Assembly: GCF_026213295.1 (NCBI RefSeq)
Contig: NC_079414.1
Coordinates: 10,149,075-10,213,074 of the forward strand
From: Gadus chalcogrammus
Taxonomy: Eukaryota > Chordata > Actinopteri > Gadiformes > Gadidae
Direction of reading: 5' to 3'
DNA length: 64,000 nucleotides
Each line of letters opens with the position of its first letter. Within the stretch, counting starts at the first letter, position 1. A program made the translations under genes and the position numbers. The notes below the pieces were generated by a model, which was not told the origin of the DNA, made no database searches, and saw only the letters and a list, made by a program, of their open reading frames with translations. Shown one piece after another: positions 1 through 26,600 of the stretch.

Positions 1-115
1 TATACAGCATCCTGTCTCACACTATAGAGTAGCTTAATGTCAATACTACCGGAGCAGGGGGTACAACCCAAGGTAGCTCCTGAAGTTGTTGAGCAGAGTC
101 CTGTCCTGACACTTA

Positions 116-2566
<2,451 letters not shown>

Positions 2567-3215
2567 GTTGCTGGAGGGGACAGCGCAGACGGGTGTCCGC
2601 GGTACCGAGTGAATATCAGCGGTGAAAACGCAATACCGGAATCATGTGCGCAGGATGCAGTGTTTGATAAACATCCAGACGCGTGACATAAAAAATAAAT
2701 CGACGTAGGCGTGCATTTTATACCACGGTCCTTGCTAGAGCAACCGCGTCGTGACGTTTATCTTCAGCACAATGACAGCCAGCCTCCGCTACTCTTCACC
2801 CCTAGGAATGCGCAAGCGCAGTAAGCCTATGGTTAAAAGTAATGTTTTTGTTCCAAGTTCAGTTATTTTTGCGGGTAATCGATGTCTTAGGTAAAGTATC
2901 TGATCATCCTTCCCGTTTTGGGAAATGTAAGACAATAAGGCTATATTTGGTGGGTTAAATTAAATGATGGTGTTGATTGGACTCCAACTTTATCTATTTT
3001 TTTATTATTCTCAAACTATTAAATTAAATTTGTAATGGATATATTATGGCGCATTATGTCTCATAATGTTTTGTATAATTGTTATACCGTGCTAAACGTT
3101 TCAATTTAACGCCTGGTCCGTGCTCTCGCGATACTACCTCGAGCCTATGTGAGACAACGAGGCGGACGTCCGGTCTCTTTCCCGTGGCGGACCATCGTAG
3201 GGTGGGCTAAACAAG
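2567..3215. promoter_or_regulatory. acer2/rps6 divergent promoter region
   Basis: This interval separates the divergent acer2 and rps6 start codons. On the rps6 side a pyrimidine tract CTCTTTCCC (3175-3183) followed by GTGGCGG resembles the 5' terminal oligopyrimidine (TOP) start of ribosomal-protein mRNAs. A TCTCGCGA-like motif (about 3123-3130) lies just upstream. No clear TATA box is seen. The TOP would place rps6 under growth-dependent translational control; this is inference from the sequence. Confidence 0.6.
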
Positions 3216-6482
<3,267 letters not shown>

Positions 6483-6496
6483 ACTATGGAAAAAAA

Positions 6497-6502
6497 AATA
6501 AA
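6497..6502 (+). terminator. rps6 polyadenylation signal
   Basis: AATAAA lies 15 bp after the rps6 stop codon within an A-rich stretch. Confidence 0.75.
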
Positions 6503-9500
6503 AAACATTTTTTGCTGAAATCGTTTGTTGTCTTCAGTTCAGGTTGACATCAAAACAAATACTTGGTTTTTGAAAGGCACTTCTAGGAATCTTGTCGTTT
6601 CGAAGCGAAAGGGCATTCTTTGCAAGACGGATTCAAAACATTTAAAGTACGACCAAAACATTTCAAGTGTGCCTGCCTTGTCACCAGCAAGAATAATTTC
6701 CCTTTGTACCTACAAAAGAGATGGAAGCGATGTTATAAAGCCCTACCATCACTTTGTGGGGAAACTAAATTTCCTGGTTTGGGAACAATTATTTGGCAAA
6801 GTGACTTGTGGCTTGTGGGGAATAGTCTCCCCAATATTCAGAGCCTGAGGTGAGGTTCTGGTGTATACTACATGTGAACACGCCAAAAATAAACAGGATA
6901 ACACTTTTTGCCAGGATTTGTTTGTTATTAACGCAAAGACTACCATCACGCAATATACGAGTTTGAGATCTCAATCATTAGATATGGCCCAATATCCTGA
7001 GATAGCGAACCAATCAAATTTTGTCAACTTAGGTTTACGTGTAGCATATACTAATATTAAATAGAGTAGTCCATGGTCAGCGCCCTACCTTAGGGGCTCA
7101 GTTTGACCACTAATGCAGCCAACCCATAGACGTTTATTTGGAAAAATGTACTTATCGTTAATGGGGAAATAAACATTAACCAACATTTAACTAATGGTCT
7201 TGCAATCATTAATGTGATCAAGATTAACTTATTAAACTTAAGTTTGTGTAAAAGAAAAATGAATGTATAGTATTCTTCAAACAAGGCCAAATTTAACTTA
7301 TTTTAAAAAGCAAAGGGACGCGTGTGATATCCAGAATAGTTGATCTACCCTACCCAGCCTTGAAGACATCTGCATGTTTCAGTAACTGGCTACCTTCTTG
7401 CCTGGGGGCTTTAGAAGACCTAAGCTCTGAGCAGGTGGCTGAAGGATCTCGATCATTCACCGGAGACTAGCCCTAACCTTTTGGGACTCAATTGCCTGAA
7501 TACATAATTCTTATTAAATGTTTGGAGGTCTATTTCCTACATAGTGGCTATTTTAGGGATCTTAACTCGTGAGGCAGTTTTTTGTAAGCCATAGGTGCCG
7601 CCATCGAGTTCGAAACAGGTCATCAAGCTTGCCACTAACTTTATTGGGTATATTTGCTTAAGCAAAGGGTATTTAAAGCACAATAGAAACCATCAACGGC
7701 TTCAATCCTTGTCCTCACGGTGCAGCATGAATCAGTCTACCAGGTTAAACCACAAACCCACATGTCATGCCACCAGGTGTGGGAGTGATTAGCTGGCACT
7801 AGCCGTTTGGCACTATGATTTTCATAGTGACATCACAAGTGGGCGTGTACCCAGATATATGAAGGATAGATGAGCGACATTTGCTACAATCCACTGGGTA
7901 GGCTGTAGGACTGATCTATCCTGATGCATCATGGTGGCATGACTTGAGCCCTTCAAGACTTTAATTACCCAAGTACTCAGGACCTGGGCCAAAATGATGA
8001 TCGTGACATTCTGGAACCCAATCTCAAAACATGTTTCCAGCTCAAGTAGGTTTGGATAGAGCTCAACTATGAACAATATCACAGGGTTTCTAGCACAAGC
8101 TCTTGCAGTATTCCTGAACTATGAAAGGCAAGCAGATTTGATATCTGTCGTACTTCAGTTGACTCAAGTCACAAGAGCAATACATAATATTTTAATTTGA
8201 ATACAATTTACACCTCAGTGAAAAAGCAGAAGGCCACCCAATAAGTATATCTACTTGAACAGGATTTCACGTGCTGCATTACTGAATGCTGACGGCATCT
8301 TCAGATGCCTCTTTCTGTACTTTCCATTAGTGAAGGTTTGTGGAAGAACTGGGCTTTTGCCGGGGGACGGATGTTTGACAGGCGAGCCATTCAAGGCCGC
8401 TCTGGGTGAAGAAGTCGGTCGTAGAGAGGGTGTGTCTTTTTTGGAGTATTGTATAGCTGAGTGTTTATCTGAGATCGAGCAGAGTTTCAGAGTTTCTGTT
8501 GAATCTGCTGGCTTAACAACCCAGTCAGCAGTTGCTCCATCAAGTCAGGAGACTTGAACACCAACTGTGGAAGAAAATAAGGACACTTTCAGATGGGAGT
8601 CAAACAAATAAAGGAGATCTGGAAGCCAGGGGCCAACCTACATCAAATTCGATTGATTTTTTACATGGTTTATTGTGTGAGCTACCGGTGCAAGCCAGCG
8701 CACCCTTCACCCCTTCAGGGTGATATATATCCAGGACGTTGATGATTAGTTGGTTATATTTTAGAACTCCACAGGTTATTTGTTAGGGTTGCTAATTGGC
8801 CTGACTCCTACCAGACACCACTACCAGTACTACTTGGCGAAAATTCCTCCTCCATGTGCTGCTTGACCTGGGCCTGGTACTCCCTGAACTCCACGGTCAC
8901 GCCAAAATGTTCCTGGAAAGAATGTGTTTTGTGTTGGAGCTTGAGAATGTTCTCAAGCAAAAACATTTATTCACAGTCCATCTACTCATGTATAAATATC
9001 AGTTTCCAGTGCCGTTTGGTATATCCTCCTATGCAACCCTGGACGGAATATAACGCATTCAGTATGACTCCACATGCGGTGGATTCTCTATAAAATATTT
9101 GCAAAATGATAAATTGGATTGAAAGGGAAACATTGGGTCTTGTTTAGACTAACTTAATGTAAACAACAAAGTATATACAGTAGGGTCTAGAAACCTTTAC
9201 ATGGTGCAGTGTAAGCTGCTCCTCAACTTGTGGCCGGTCAGAGAAGCCACCAGCTCAGCTGTAATGGTGCTGACCTGGCCAGCCTCATGGCCCTCCACAC
9301 CCCTAACCTTCTCATCTACAAAGAGAGGGATGAGAACAAAGATGGCCTTCCAAGTATAAATTCAGGTCTCCCTGTTTACACTACTATACAATATGTTGTG
9401 CACAAGAGCTGTAGATAAATGACCGAAGTGTAAAAGTGTGCGAACTGCAGTGCTATGGCAAACGGCGACTATTAAAGGGGTGATATCATGCTTTTTCGAC

Positions 9501-11494
9501 TTTTCCCATTGCTTTAGACAGTTATAACTGTCTAAATAAATCTGTCCATGTTGCATGAACACCACTGCTGTTGTACCAGTGGGGGGAGCCTTTTGTTCCA
9601 TCAGGACTACAGTCATGCACAGTGCAGATTCAGAGCTGCGACCTGCCACATCCATCTTCCTCACCAGTGACAGGTTAGGCCCTTCGCCGCCAACATCACC
9701 GACCCTCAACTGCAGCTCCATCTTCCCCATGACCCATGTTAGGGTGTTCTGCCCCAGATGCATGGTTCCACTGCCTATGATGCTCATCAAGTCCTTCACC
9801 TCCAGAAGCTTGCTCCTCGCATCAGCAGGGATCTAAGGCAAAACGGATGGAGGGAGCAGAGTTGTTTGCATGTTTTTGATCACTATGAAAACGAATGTAA
9901 AGGAAGGAGCCTGTTCACCTGTTCTGTTGGTTTCTGAACCATGTGGGAATGTGTTCTCCAGTCTCCAGCCAATCCATGGTCCAGTTTCCTTTTCCCCCCT
10001 CCATCAGCTAAAGACAGCTTCAACAAAACCAAATGCTTACTTTTGGGCTCCATCTTATGGAAGACAGGAGAAAGAAAACTGTCATACACTGCTGGTGTAT
10101 GTCATACACACCAAGATCACACTGATCTCCAGCAGGCTGCGGGCGGACCTCACTTCACGCTGGGGTGGTGACTCTAGTGTCAGAGTTGTAGACGGTCAGC
10201 AGAGTGCAGGCTGAGCAGACAATCGGTATATGGTATTTAGTGTGTCATCAGGGTTATAAGGATGGAAATCACGTACAACGAACACTTCATCAGCTGACAT
10301 AGTTTGACTGTCCTCACCGGATTCGTGAACTTCTAATTTTTCGTCATGTTGCCTTGCATCTTTTTAGAATGCAGATTAGGGTATCCCAGTCACAAAACTA
10401 CACCGATATTGTCAGCACGTTAGCGTGTATGGATGATCCACAGGAAAGTACCCGGGAAGAGGCTGGAGGCCCTATTTGAATCTCTTCTCTCACCTGCCCA
10501 ATTCTCTTTTTGGCGGTATCCATAGCGGTATGTAAATAGCATACACTGGAGAACAGTCATGAACCAAGACCACGGGCAGACTAGTAGCGGGTCTGAATGA
10601 CATGTAGCCTAATTTGAGAGAAAACTATTTTACTTTAGTTTTGTAAATGACTTAATGAGCTTTGTACAGACTAAATTAGTCAATTATAAATGTAATTAGC
10701 CTAACAGCCCAAATGATTAGGCCTAACTCCCACGTAGTTGTCAAATCCGAACACCTACGACGATGTTATATCTATAAGGCTTATAAATTGGCTTGTTGTC
10801 AGCATGTTATGTGTAGGCCTATTTCATTCTCATCAGGTAAACAGGAACTTGTGTTTTTTTTGTCCTTGATACAGGAAGTTGAGATGCGGTCGAGAAACGA
10901 TGCAGAAACCCTCTAGCGGTCCCGTGTTTACCCCCCTTCAAACAACGCGTCCCAAACAACACTTCCCAAAACAACCTCATTTACCAGGTGAAGACAGGGG
11001 AACGAGAACAGTTTTGTCCTGCAGTAGGATCTTTAGGCCTATTCAGCGTTTCTGAAGAAAGCCACTCGCCAAGAAAGAGTAAAGAATAGTCGTAAATTAT
11101 GCTGAACATAATAATGTTAACTACTAATTGATAAATCTATCATGATAAAGTGTTATTTATAGGGATGCATTGTGGAGGCACGCGCGAGATGCGAGCCTCA
11201 GACGTAGGCAGACCGCTGATCAGCGGTGTGCGTGAGGCTGCAGTCATTCCGGCTGCATCTGGTTACGTGCGTGTTTGAGGGTATTTCTACTGCGTGCACG
11301 GTGATGTGTTTCAGTTTGCATGCGTCCATCATAAGGGATATGGGCGCTAGGGGGGTTAGGTCTCGCCTACAGAAAAATGCGAAATACAAACGCACGTGTA
11401 GTGGGTGGACCTTGCGTTCACGTGGCTCTGGCTAGCAGCACTGTGCAGCTGCATCATCCACAGCGCGAGCATCCTACTCAGCAAGCAGAACATC
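6503..11494. other. rps6-smu1 intergenic region, no supported gene
   Basis: About 5 kb without an exon set I can assemble. It contains a dispersed repeat at 7764-7925 (second copy at 62147). At 8830-8950, 9200-9360, 9550-9800 and 9890-10200 there are moderately GC-rich stretches that read open on the minus strand over 35 to 100 codons. They may be remnants of a decayed gene or an old element; I do not recognise a family. The last few hundred bases before 11495 are GC-richer and probably hold the smu1 promoter; no TATA box is seen. Confidence 0.4.
7764..7925 (+). repeat. Dispersed repeat, copy 1 (sister at 62147-62315)
   Basis: The shared blocks include CATGCCACCAGGTGTGG, ATGACATCACA/GTGACATCACA followed by GTGGGCGTGT, and a terminal GATAGAT/GTAGCAAA-like segment. 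The two copies run in the same order and orientation over about 160 bp but are diverged, with small indels. No TIRs or coding capacity are visible, so this could be a SINE-like or old DNA-element fragment. Confidence 0.7.
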
Positions 11495-20755
<9,261 letters not shown>

Positions 20756-23695
20756 GTCATAGGTTGTCATGGCTGTAGGGCTGCAAACAAGTATAATCTT
20801 TCTCTTCATTTTCAACAATCCATTGTTTATATTCTTTGAGGTGAGGACTTTATTCGTGTGGACAAGTTATTCATGAGGCCAAAATAATGACAATTGACCA
20901 GATCTCAAAGCGACATCATGAATTTGCAAAGGCCACCGAGAAAATTATTGAAGCATAATTGAATAACCAGAAAGGAGAAACTTTGGGGATTTTATCAAGT
21001 GATAAAACAGGGATTGTTTGGTAATAATAGAGCAAAACGGAGCAGAGAAAGGAAGGGTGGAAGGTGAGTGGGAGGAGGGGGCGGGTTTTTGGTAGTTAAG
21101 TTTCATAATCTTGTGCTTCTCTGCTCTTTCCCTTGATACCTCTTGAATTTTACCTACAGCAGCTTTAATAGTGGATGAAAATGTCTCTCTATTGCAGATA
21201 TACTTGCAAATATGTCACTATTGTGTACTTACCCTAGATCAAATAAAGCAGCAACTGTGCATTTTATATTATCAGTGGTTATGTACTACCACGGTGCTGT
21301 GTATAATTAATTGTCTTCAAGGAAAGGCCTGTGGCATATACCTGTTCGGAGCATTATTAGAGCATTACTGTATCTTATATATATCATGTAAATTGGATTT
21401 GCTGGTCTGTGTATATATGTATATTCTGTACATAACATTAGATTTACTGGTCCGTAAATATATTCTGTACATAACATTAGATTTGCTGGTCTGTAAATAT
21501 ATTCTGTACATAACATTAGATTTGCTGGTCAGTAAATATATTCTTTATATAACATTAGTTTTGCTAGTCAGTATACTTTCTGTATAAAAACATTTATCTG
21601 GTCAGTGTATATAATCTGTACACCTTGGATTTGCTGGTCGATATATATATATATTCTGTGCATAACATTCGATTTTGCTGGTCAGTATTTATTCTGTACG
21701 TAAAAGTAGATTTGGGTGGTCAGTATATGTTCTTTACATAACATTAGAGTTTACTGGTAGATGTATATATTCTGTATATAACCTTTGATTTGCTGGTCTG
21801 TCACCATGATTGTGAATAAAACGTTTAGTGACTGAGCTAGGTGTCCTTGACCTTGTTTCACTACCGATACATATTGATAAGGGGGTCTTTGGAACTGACC
21901 TCAACGTGAGTGTGTGGACATTTTGCTATTGTCTGACAGTGAGCCTTGACCACATACCCTGCTTGTTCAAAGCACTCTGATGCAAGTCAAATTTAGTGGA
22001 CCAAAAAATATTTATTACAACAAAACAAAATCTACAATAGATTAAGAATTAAAAAAGAATTGCATAACATGCTCTTTAAATTATAAATTATAAACCATGA
22101 ACAAATAATTGGTCCTTTATATTGGCAGACAATGTAAGACCATTTATGTGTTAGCAGTATCCCTGACAACCAGATTAATACACACCAGTATAAGTCCATA
22201 ACAATGAAATGAAACGGCAGTCCTACATACAAGAACAATAGTTGTGTGTATTGAAATGTTGACAGAAAGCTGCATAAAGAGTAGCGCAGGTTTAAAAGAT
22301 AAGGCTCGGTAACACTAGTCACTCCAGTGTAGAACCACATTTGGAACTGGAGTCAATCCAGTTATATACCCAGATTTGGAAAAGACAAACCTCCACCATT
22401 TGGCTTAGACACGTAAAGGTAATATAAACTTTCATTTAATTGCAATGCACTTTACTTTATTTAGTTCATTATTGGCAATGGTAGCAAAATCACCATCGGT
22501 CCAATTTTGCTAGTTCAAACTAATTACCGTACTCAATTGTCGCAAAGCAAAGAAACACTAGACACTTTCTATCATATTTTACCAAAGAGATGACCTTCCT
22601 TCCTTCCCTGCTTCGTAACATACAACTGTTGAGTGTTAATGTAGATTGCGCTCATGATATAATTAATTAATTAGTGATTCTTACTCAGGGAAACATGCCA
22701 AAATCTTTAACAGAGTTTCACAGTTGTTTGCATATAATCACTGCAAAAATGTATTCCTTCGTATCATATATGCAATTAATGTACTTTAATATTGACATTT
22801 AGAAAAAATGAAATTCTACTCCTATGTTGTAATAGTGTAATTGATTGTTAGATTTTATGCTTGATGTTTACAAAAAGCCCTTAAAATGGTACAGCAGAGC
22901 GGGGGTGATTGGGGCTTCACAGATAATAAACTGTACCATCCATCTGTTATTAAAAATATATATTAAAAACAAAAACACGTTGGCCTCAGGTTTAAGGTCA
23001 CCAATTCAAAATACACCTTTCTGAAACCACAACATCAACCCTCTGATTCTTCGGCCTGCTCACACGACAATCATGAGATAAAAACTACAAGTCACTAAAA
23101 TAGACTACACGAAGTCCTTCCTCCTAAGGGAACCATTCTCCTCTTCTCCTAAGGAAACCCACCAAGTCCCTCCTCCACTTCACAGAGTGAGGGTGTGGCT
23201 CCCACTACCCGCACGCTAGGCCGCTCAGCACTGACCAGCACCCTCACGGCCTGGTCTTAGACGTACATAAGGAACATTTGGCAGAGCGGTGCACCCACAA
23301 TGGTCCTGGGCGGCCACGTCTATCGTCTCCTTTTGAGCGTGGGATTGGTCGCGGTAAAAGAGAGGCCATCGAATGAGTCCCGTTGGATTTAAAAACCTCA
23401 CGTCAAAAACACGCCACCCGACAAGTGTGGAAGCACCCCTGGTGCAATGAGCACATGGGGGGGGGGGTCGACCTCAAGACGTCCCGGTCACATTTCACGG
23501 AGCATTCCCACTTGACACTTTACACCAACATGATTAGAAACTAAATTAAAAGTACACAGAATGCAAAATACAGAAAGTGCTTCACTTGAATCACGGTTTA
23601 GACCTCAGACGTACGGCGGCTGGGGAGGTGGGGTGGGGTGGTAGAGGAGGTGGAGGTGGAGGGGGTCGATTCAAGGCGGGCTAGGTGGGGGGGGT
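20756..23695. other. smu1-dnaja1 convergent intergenic region
   Basis: Two candidate smu1 polyadenylation signals are present: AATAAA at 21241 and AATAAA at 21815. Between them lies a 39-bp minisatellite (separate entry). From 21850 to 23580 the sequence is AT-rich and probably includes the dnaja1 3' UTR on its right side. A poly-G run is at 23457-23466. I see no gene here. Confidence 0.6.
21395..21800. repeat. 39-bp minisatellite in the smu1 3' region
   Basis: The unit is approximately TATTCTGTACATAACATTAG followed by ATTTGCTGGTCTGTAAA. The first four copies are near-identical in length and later copies are increasingly diverged. It could be transcribed as part of a long smu1 3' UTR ending at the 21815 signal. 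Confidence 0.9.
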
Positions 23696-26600
23696 TTAGG
23701 AGGTCTGACACTGGACCCCGCCGGCGCTGGGGTATTCTTCCTCCTCCACGTAGTAGTGGCGGCTTGGTCGCTTGCGGTTCTCAAAGTCACAGTCCTCCAG
23801 GTCTGCGTAGATGTAGAGGTCGTCGTCCATGCTCTCGGGCTGCTCCTCCTCCAGCTTCCCCGGGAGGTAGGCCTCCAGCTCCTTCAGCTTGCCCTGGGGC
23901 AGGAAGTTGGCCTGGGGGAACACCACCTGGGGAGGGGGAAATCACACAAAGTCAAAGTCAGCTTTATAGTCAATTCCAAAATATGTGCCAGACAAACAGA
24001 GGAATCAAAATTGCCATTGTCTCTGACCCACTGTGCAATAGGAAGAAAAGGATACCATTTTGTCAAATAAAATAGAGAGTCCTGCTTTTGGAGGGACCAG
24101 AGTCCTGAGACCCCTCTGTACCAAACCTTTAAGTTGATTCTCGGTACAGAAAACTGGGTCTGTTCTAGCTCCTCAGCCGAACTACCATTCATTTATTTTA
24201 TTTCCCATTGATTCACTATTTAGCAGATATTTATCCAAATACTTCTAGGAGTGCCATCAGGTAGAAAGCCGCCATTGGGGTTTTCGAACCCACAGCCCAT
24301 CCGGCAAGGAGTCCAACACCAATAGCACCCGGCTATCCTGCCGTGTGTTTTGGGTTGAATGCATATGCCTTATGACTATACATATAACATTTAATAATGT
24401 GTTTCGAAACAGTGTTGTACGCGTGTGGTGCAGACTGGAGAGGCTGTTCCGTACCTTGAAGTGAACAAGGAGTCGTCCCTTCTCAAAGGGGCGGCGTTGC
24501 ATTGGCATCCCTTCGCCCAGGACACACTTCTTGTCTCCGGGCTTGATCAGATCCCCTGAGGAACACGACAAGAGACAGCATAAACAGGAAGGCCCCCCAA
24601 ACATAGTGGAGCATAAAAAATATTTTCCCTATAAAAGGGAAAGTAAACAGACCACATGAAAATGACTACGGAGAGGCGACTACAATCCTAACCAAATCCA
24701 ATTTTAATACTCGAGGAATTTAATGTAAATAAAGTGCCTTTGGCCCACAGATAAAAGCCTTTCAATTTGCATCAGTATTATGGATGCAAACTGGGTGCCG
24801 GTAGTGACTCTGTTTGTATCTCTGGGATAAATATTATTCCCAGAGAGAACGAAACGGAAATCTTTCCGAATTCAATTTCGATCAAGATCAAAAATGATCC
24901 GGTAGGAGTTAAGGATTCAACATGCCTCTGTGTGGTTGTTCTGAAACCGTCGCCCCATGCAACAATGTGGCTAACAGATTTAATGATATACGCCAACCCA
25001 CACAATGCGTAATTTTTATCAAATTTACACTAGAGGCTGATTTATCAGCCACAACCCTTTACCCAACATCTGTGGATATTGCAAAATGAAGTCAACTCCT
25101 TCTTTCAAACAACAACAAAGGGTGAAAACCACTCCTATCCTGTGAATATTAATTGACAAATGTTTTCAAAAGCAGAGCAGATACACGATTTCAATGTTCA
25201 TCAGAGTCTAAGCCAAGCTGGGTGAGCTGTGGCCTGTAACAGAGAGGGGCATCTCCGCACGTCAAGTCATCCGTCAGTGATCTGCAACATCTCGGTGGAC
25301 GTTGCTTGACGGTCGAAGACGCCCGATTGTGTTGCTTACACACTGCAGTCGGCTGAGCCTGTCTAGGACTTCAGGTCTCTTGCTCAAGGAGGCCCACAGG
25401 CGGACTTGGGACCCGAGGAGGCTGGAGGCCAGTACATGTCAGCTGGACCTTTTACCTGGATTAGAGGTGATGAGGAGGGTTCTGTTGTCCAGCGTCTGGA
25501 CGGGCTTCTGGAAGCCACACAGCGACTCCACCAGCTGCAGCTCCATGGTCATCACCAGGTCCTGTCCCTGTCTGGAGACATCAGGACAAACAGTACTGTT
25601 GGTCGATTGTTTCACACCTCAGAACACAAGACCGGCCTAATGCGCCCCAGCGCTGCTTACAAAGGTCCCAAACTAACTAAACATGTTACCATTAGACAAC
25701 ACAGTAAACACTTCAATACAAGCAGGATAAACTGATACATAGAACATTTGTTAATACTGAAAACTGAGATCTGAGATCTATGTTCGTCATATCACATTTA
25801 ATATAACATTAGCTATTAATAATGTATTGGGTTGGCATTCATTGAAATATGAATCAATGTGGGAAAAACATTACTTGCAAGGCTAGGCAATGCTTGATGA
25901 ATAAGACTAAAATTTAAACACCAGTAAATGTGTGCATAATAATAAGTGACCTGGTGAAGCGAGAGTGTTCCCTCTGGTCCAGGACGATGATAATATCTCC
26001 TGCCTCCAACCCTGGTTCCTGATCCCCCTCTCCGTGGAAGACCACCTTCTGGCCATCCTTCATGCCTGTAAGGACAGAGTCAAGCCACCAGTGATCTTTC
26101 TACTCCAAAATGTTATAAATTATTCACATAGCAGCCATCTTGGTTCTAACCTCAGTGATTCGGTAACCTGACCCAGCTAGCGTTAAGAGCCAAGATGGAA
26201 CAAGATGTTTGGAAGGTTAATCAGGACCATGGGAATACAAATTATGCCAAAACCTGGGATCACCTTTCTGCAATTTGCTTCCTTACCACATAAGCATTTC
26301 CCCCTATGCACACTATTGTAATAATATGTTCCAGGCTTCAACTGGTGTGTTTAGCTCTACAGGTTAGGCTATACTCTGCTGGTGTGATTAGCGCTCCAGG
26401 TTAGGCTATACTCTGCTGGTGTGTTTAGCGCTACAGGTTAGGCTATACTCTGCTGGTGTGATTAGCGCTACAGGTTAGGCTATACTCTGCGGGTGTGTTT
26501 AATGCTACAGGTTAGGCCAGGGGTACTCAAGTAGAAATGATGAGGGGCCACAATTTTTTTTTTCAGTGACTCAAGGGGCCGGTCGGTATACGTGTGACTG

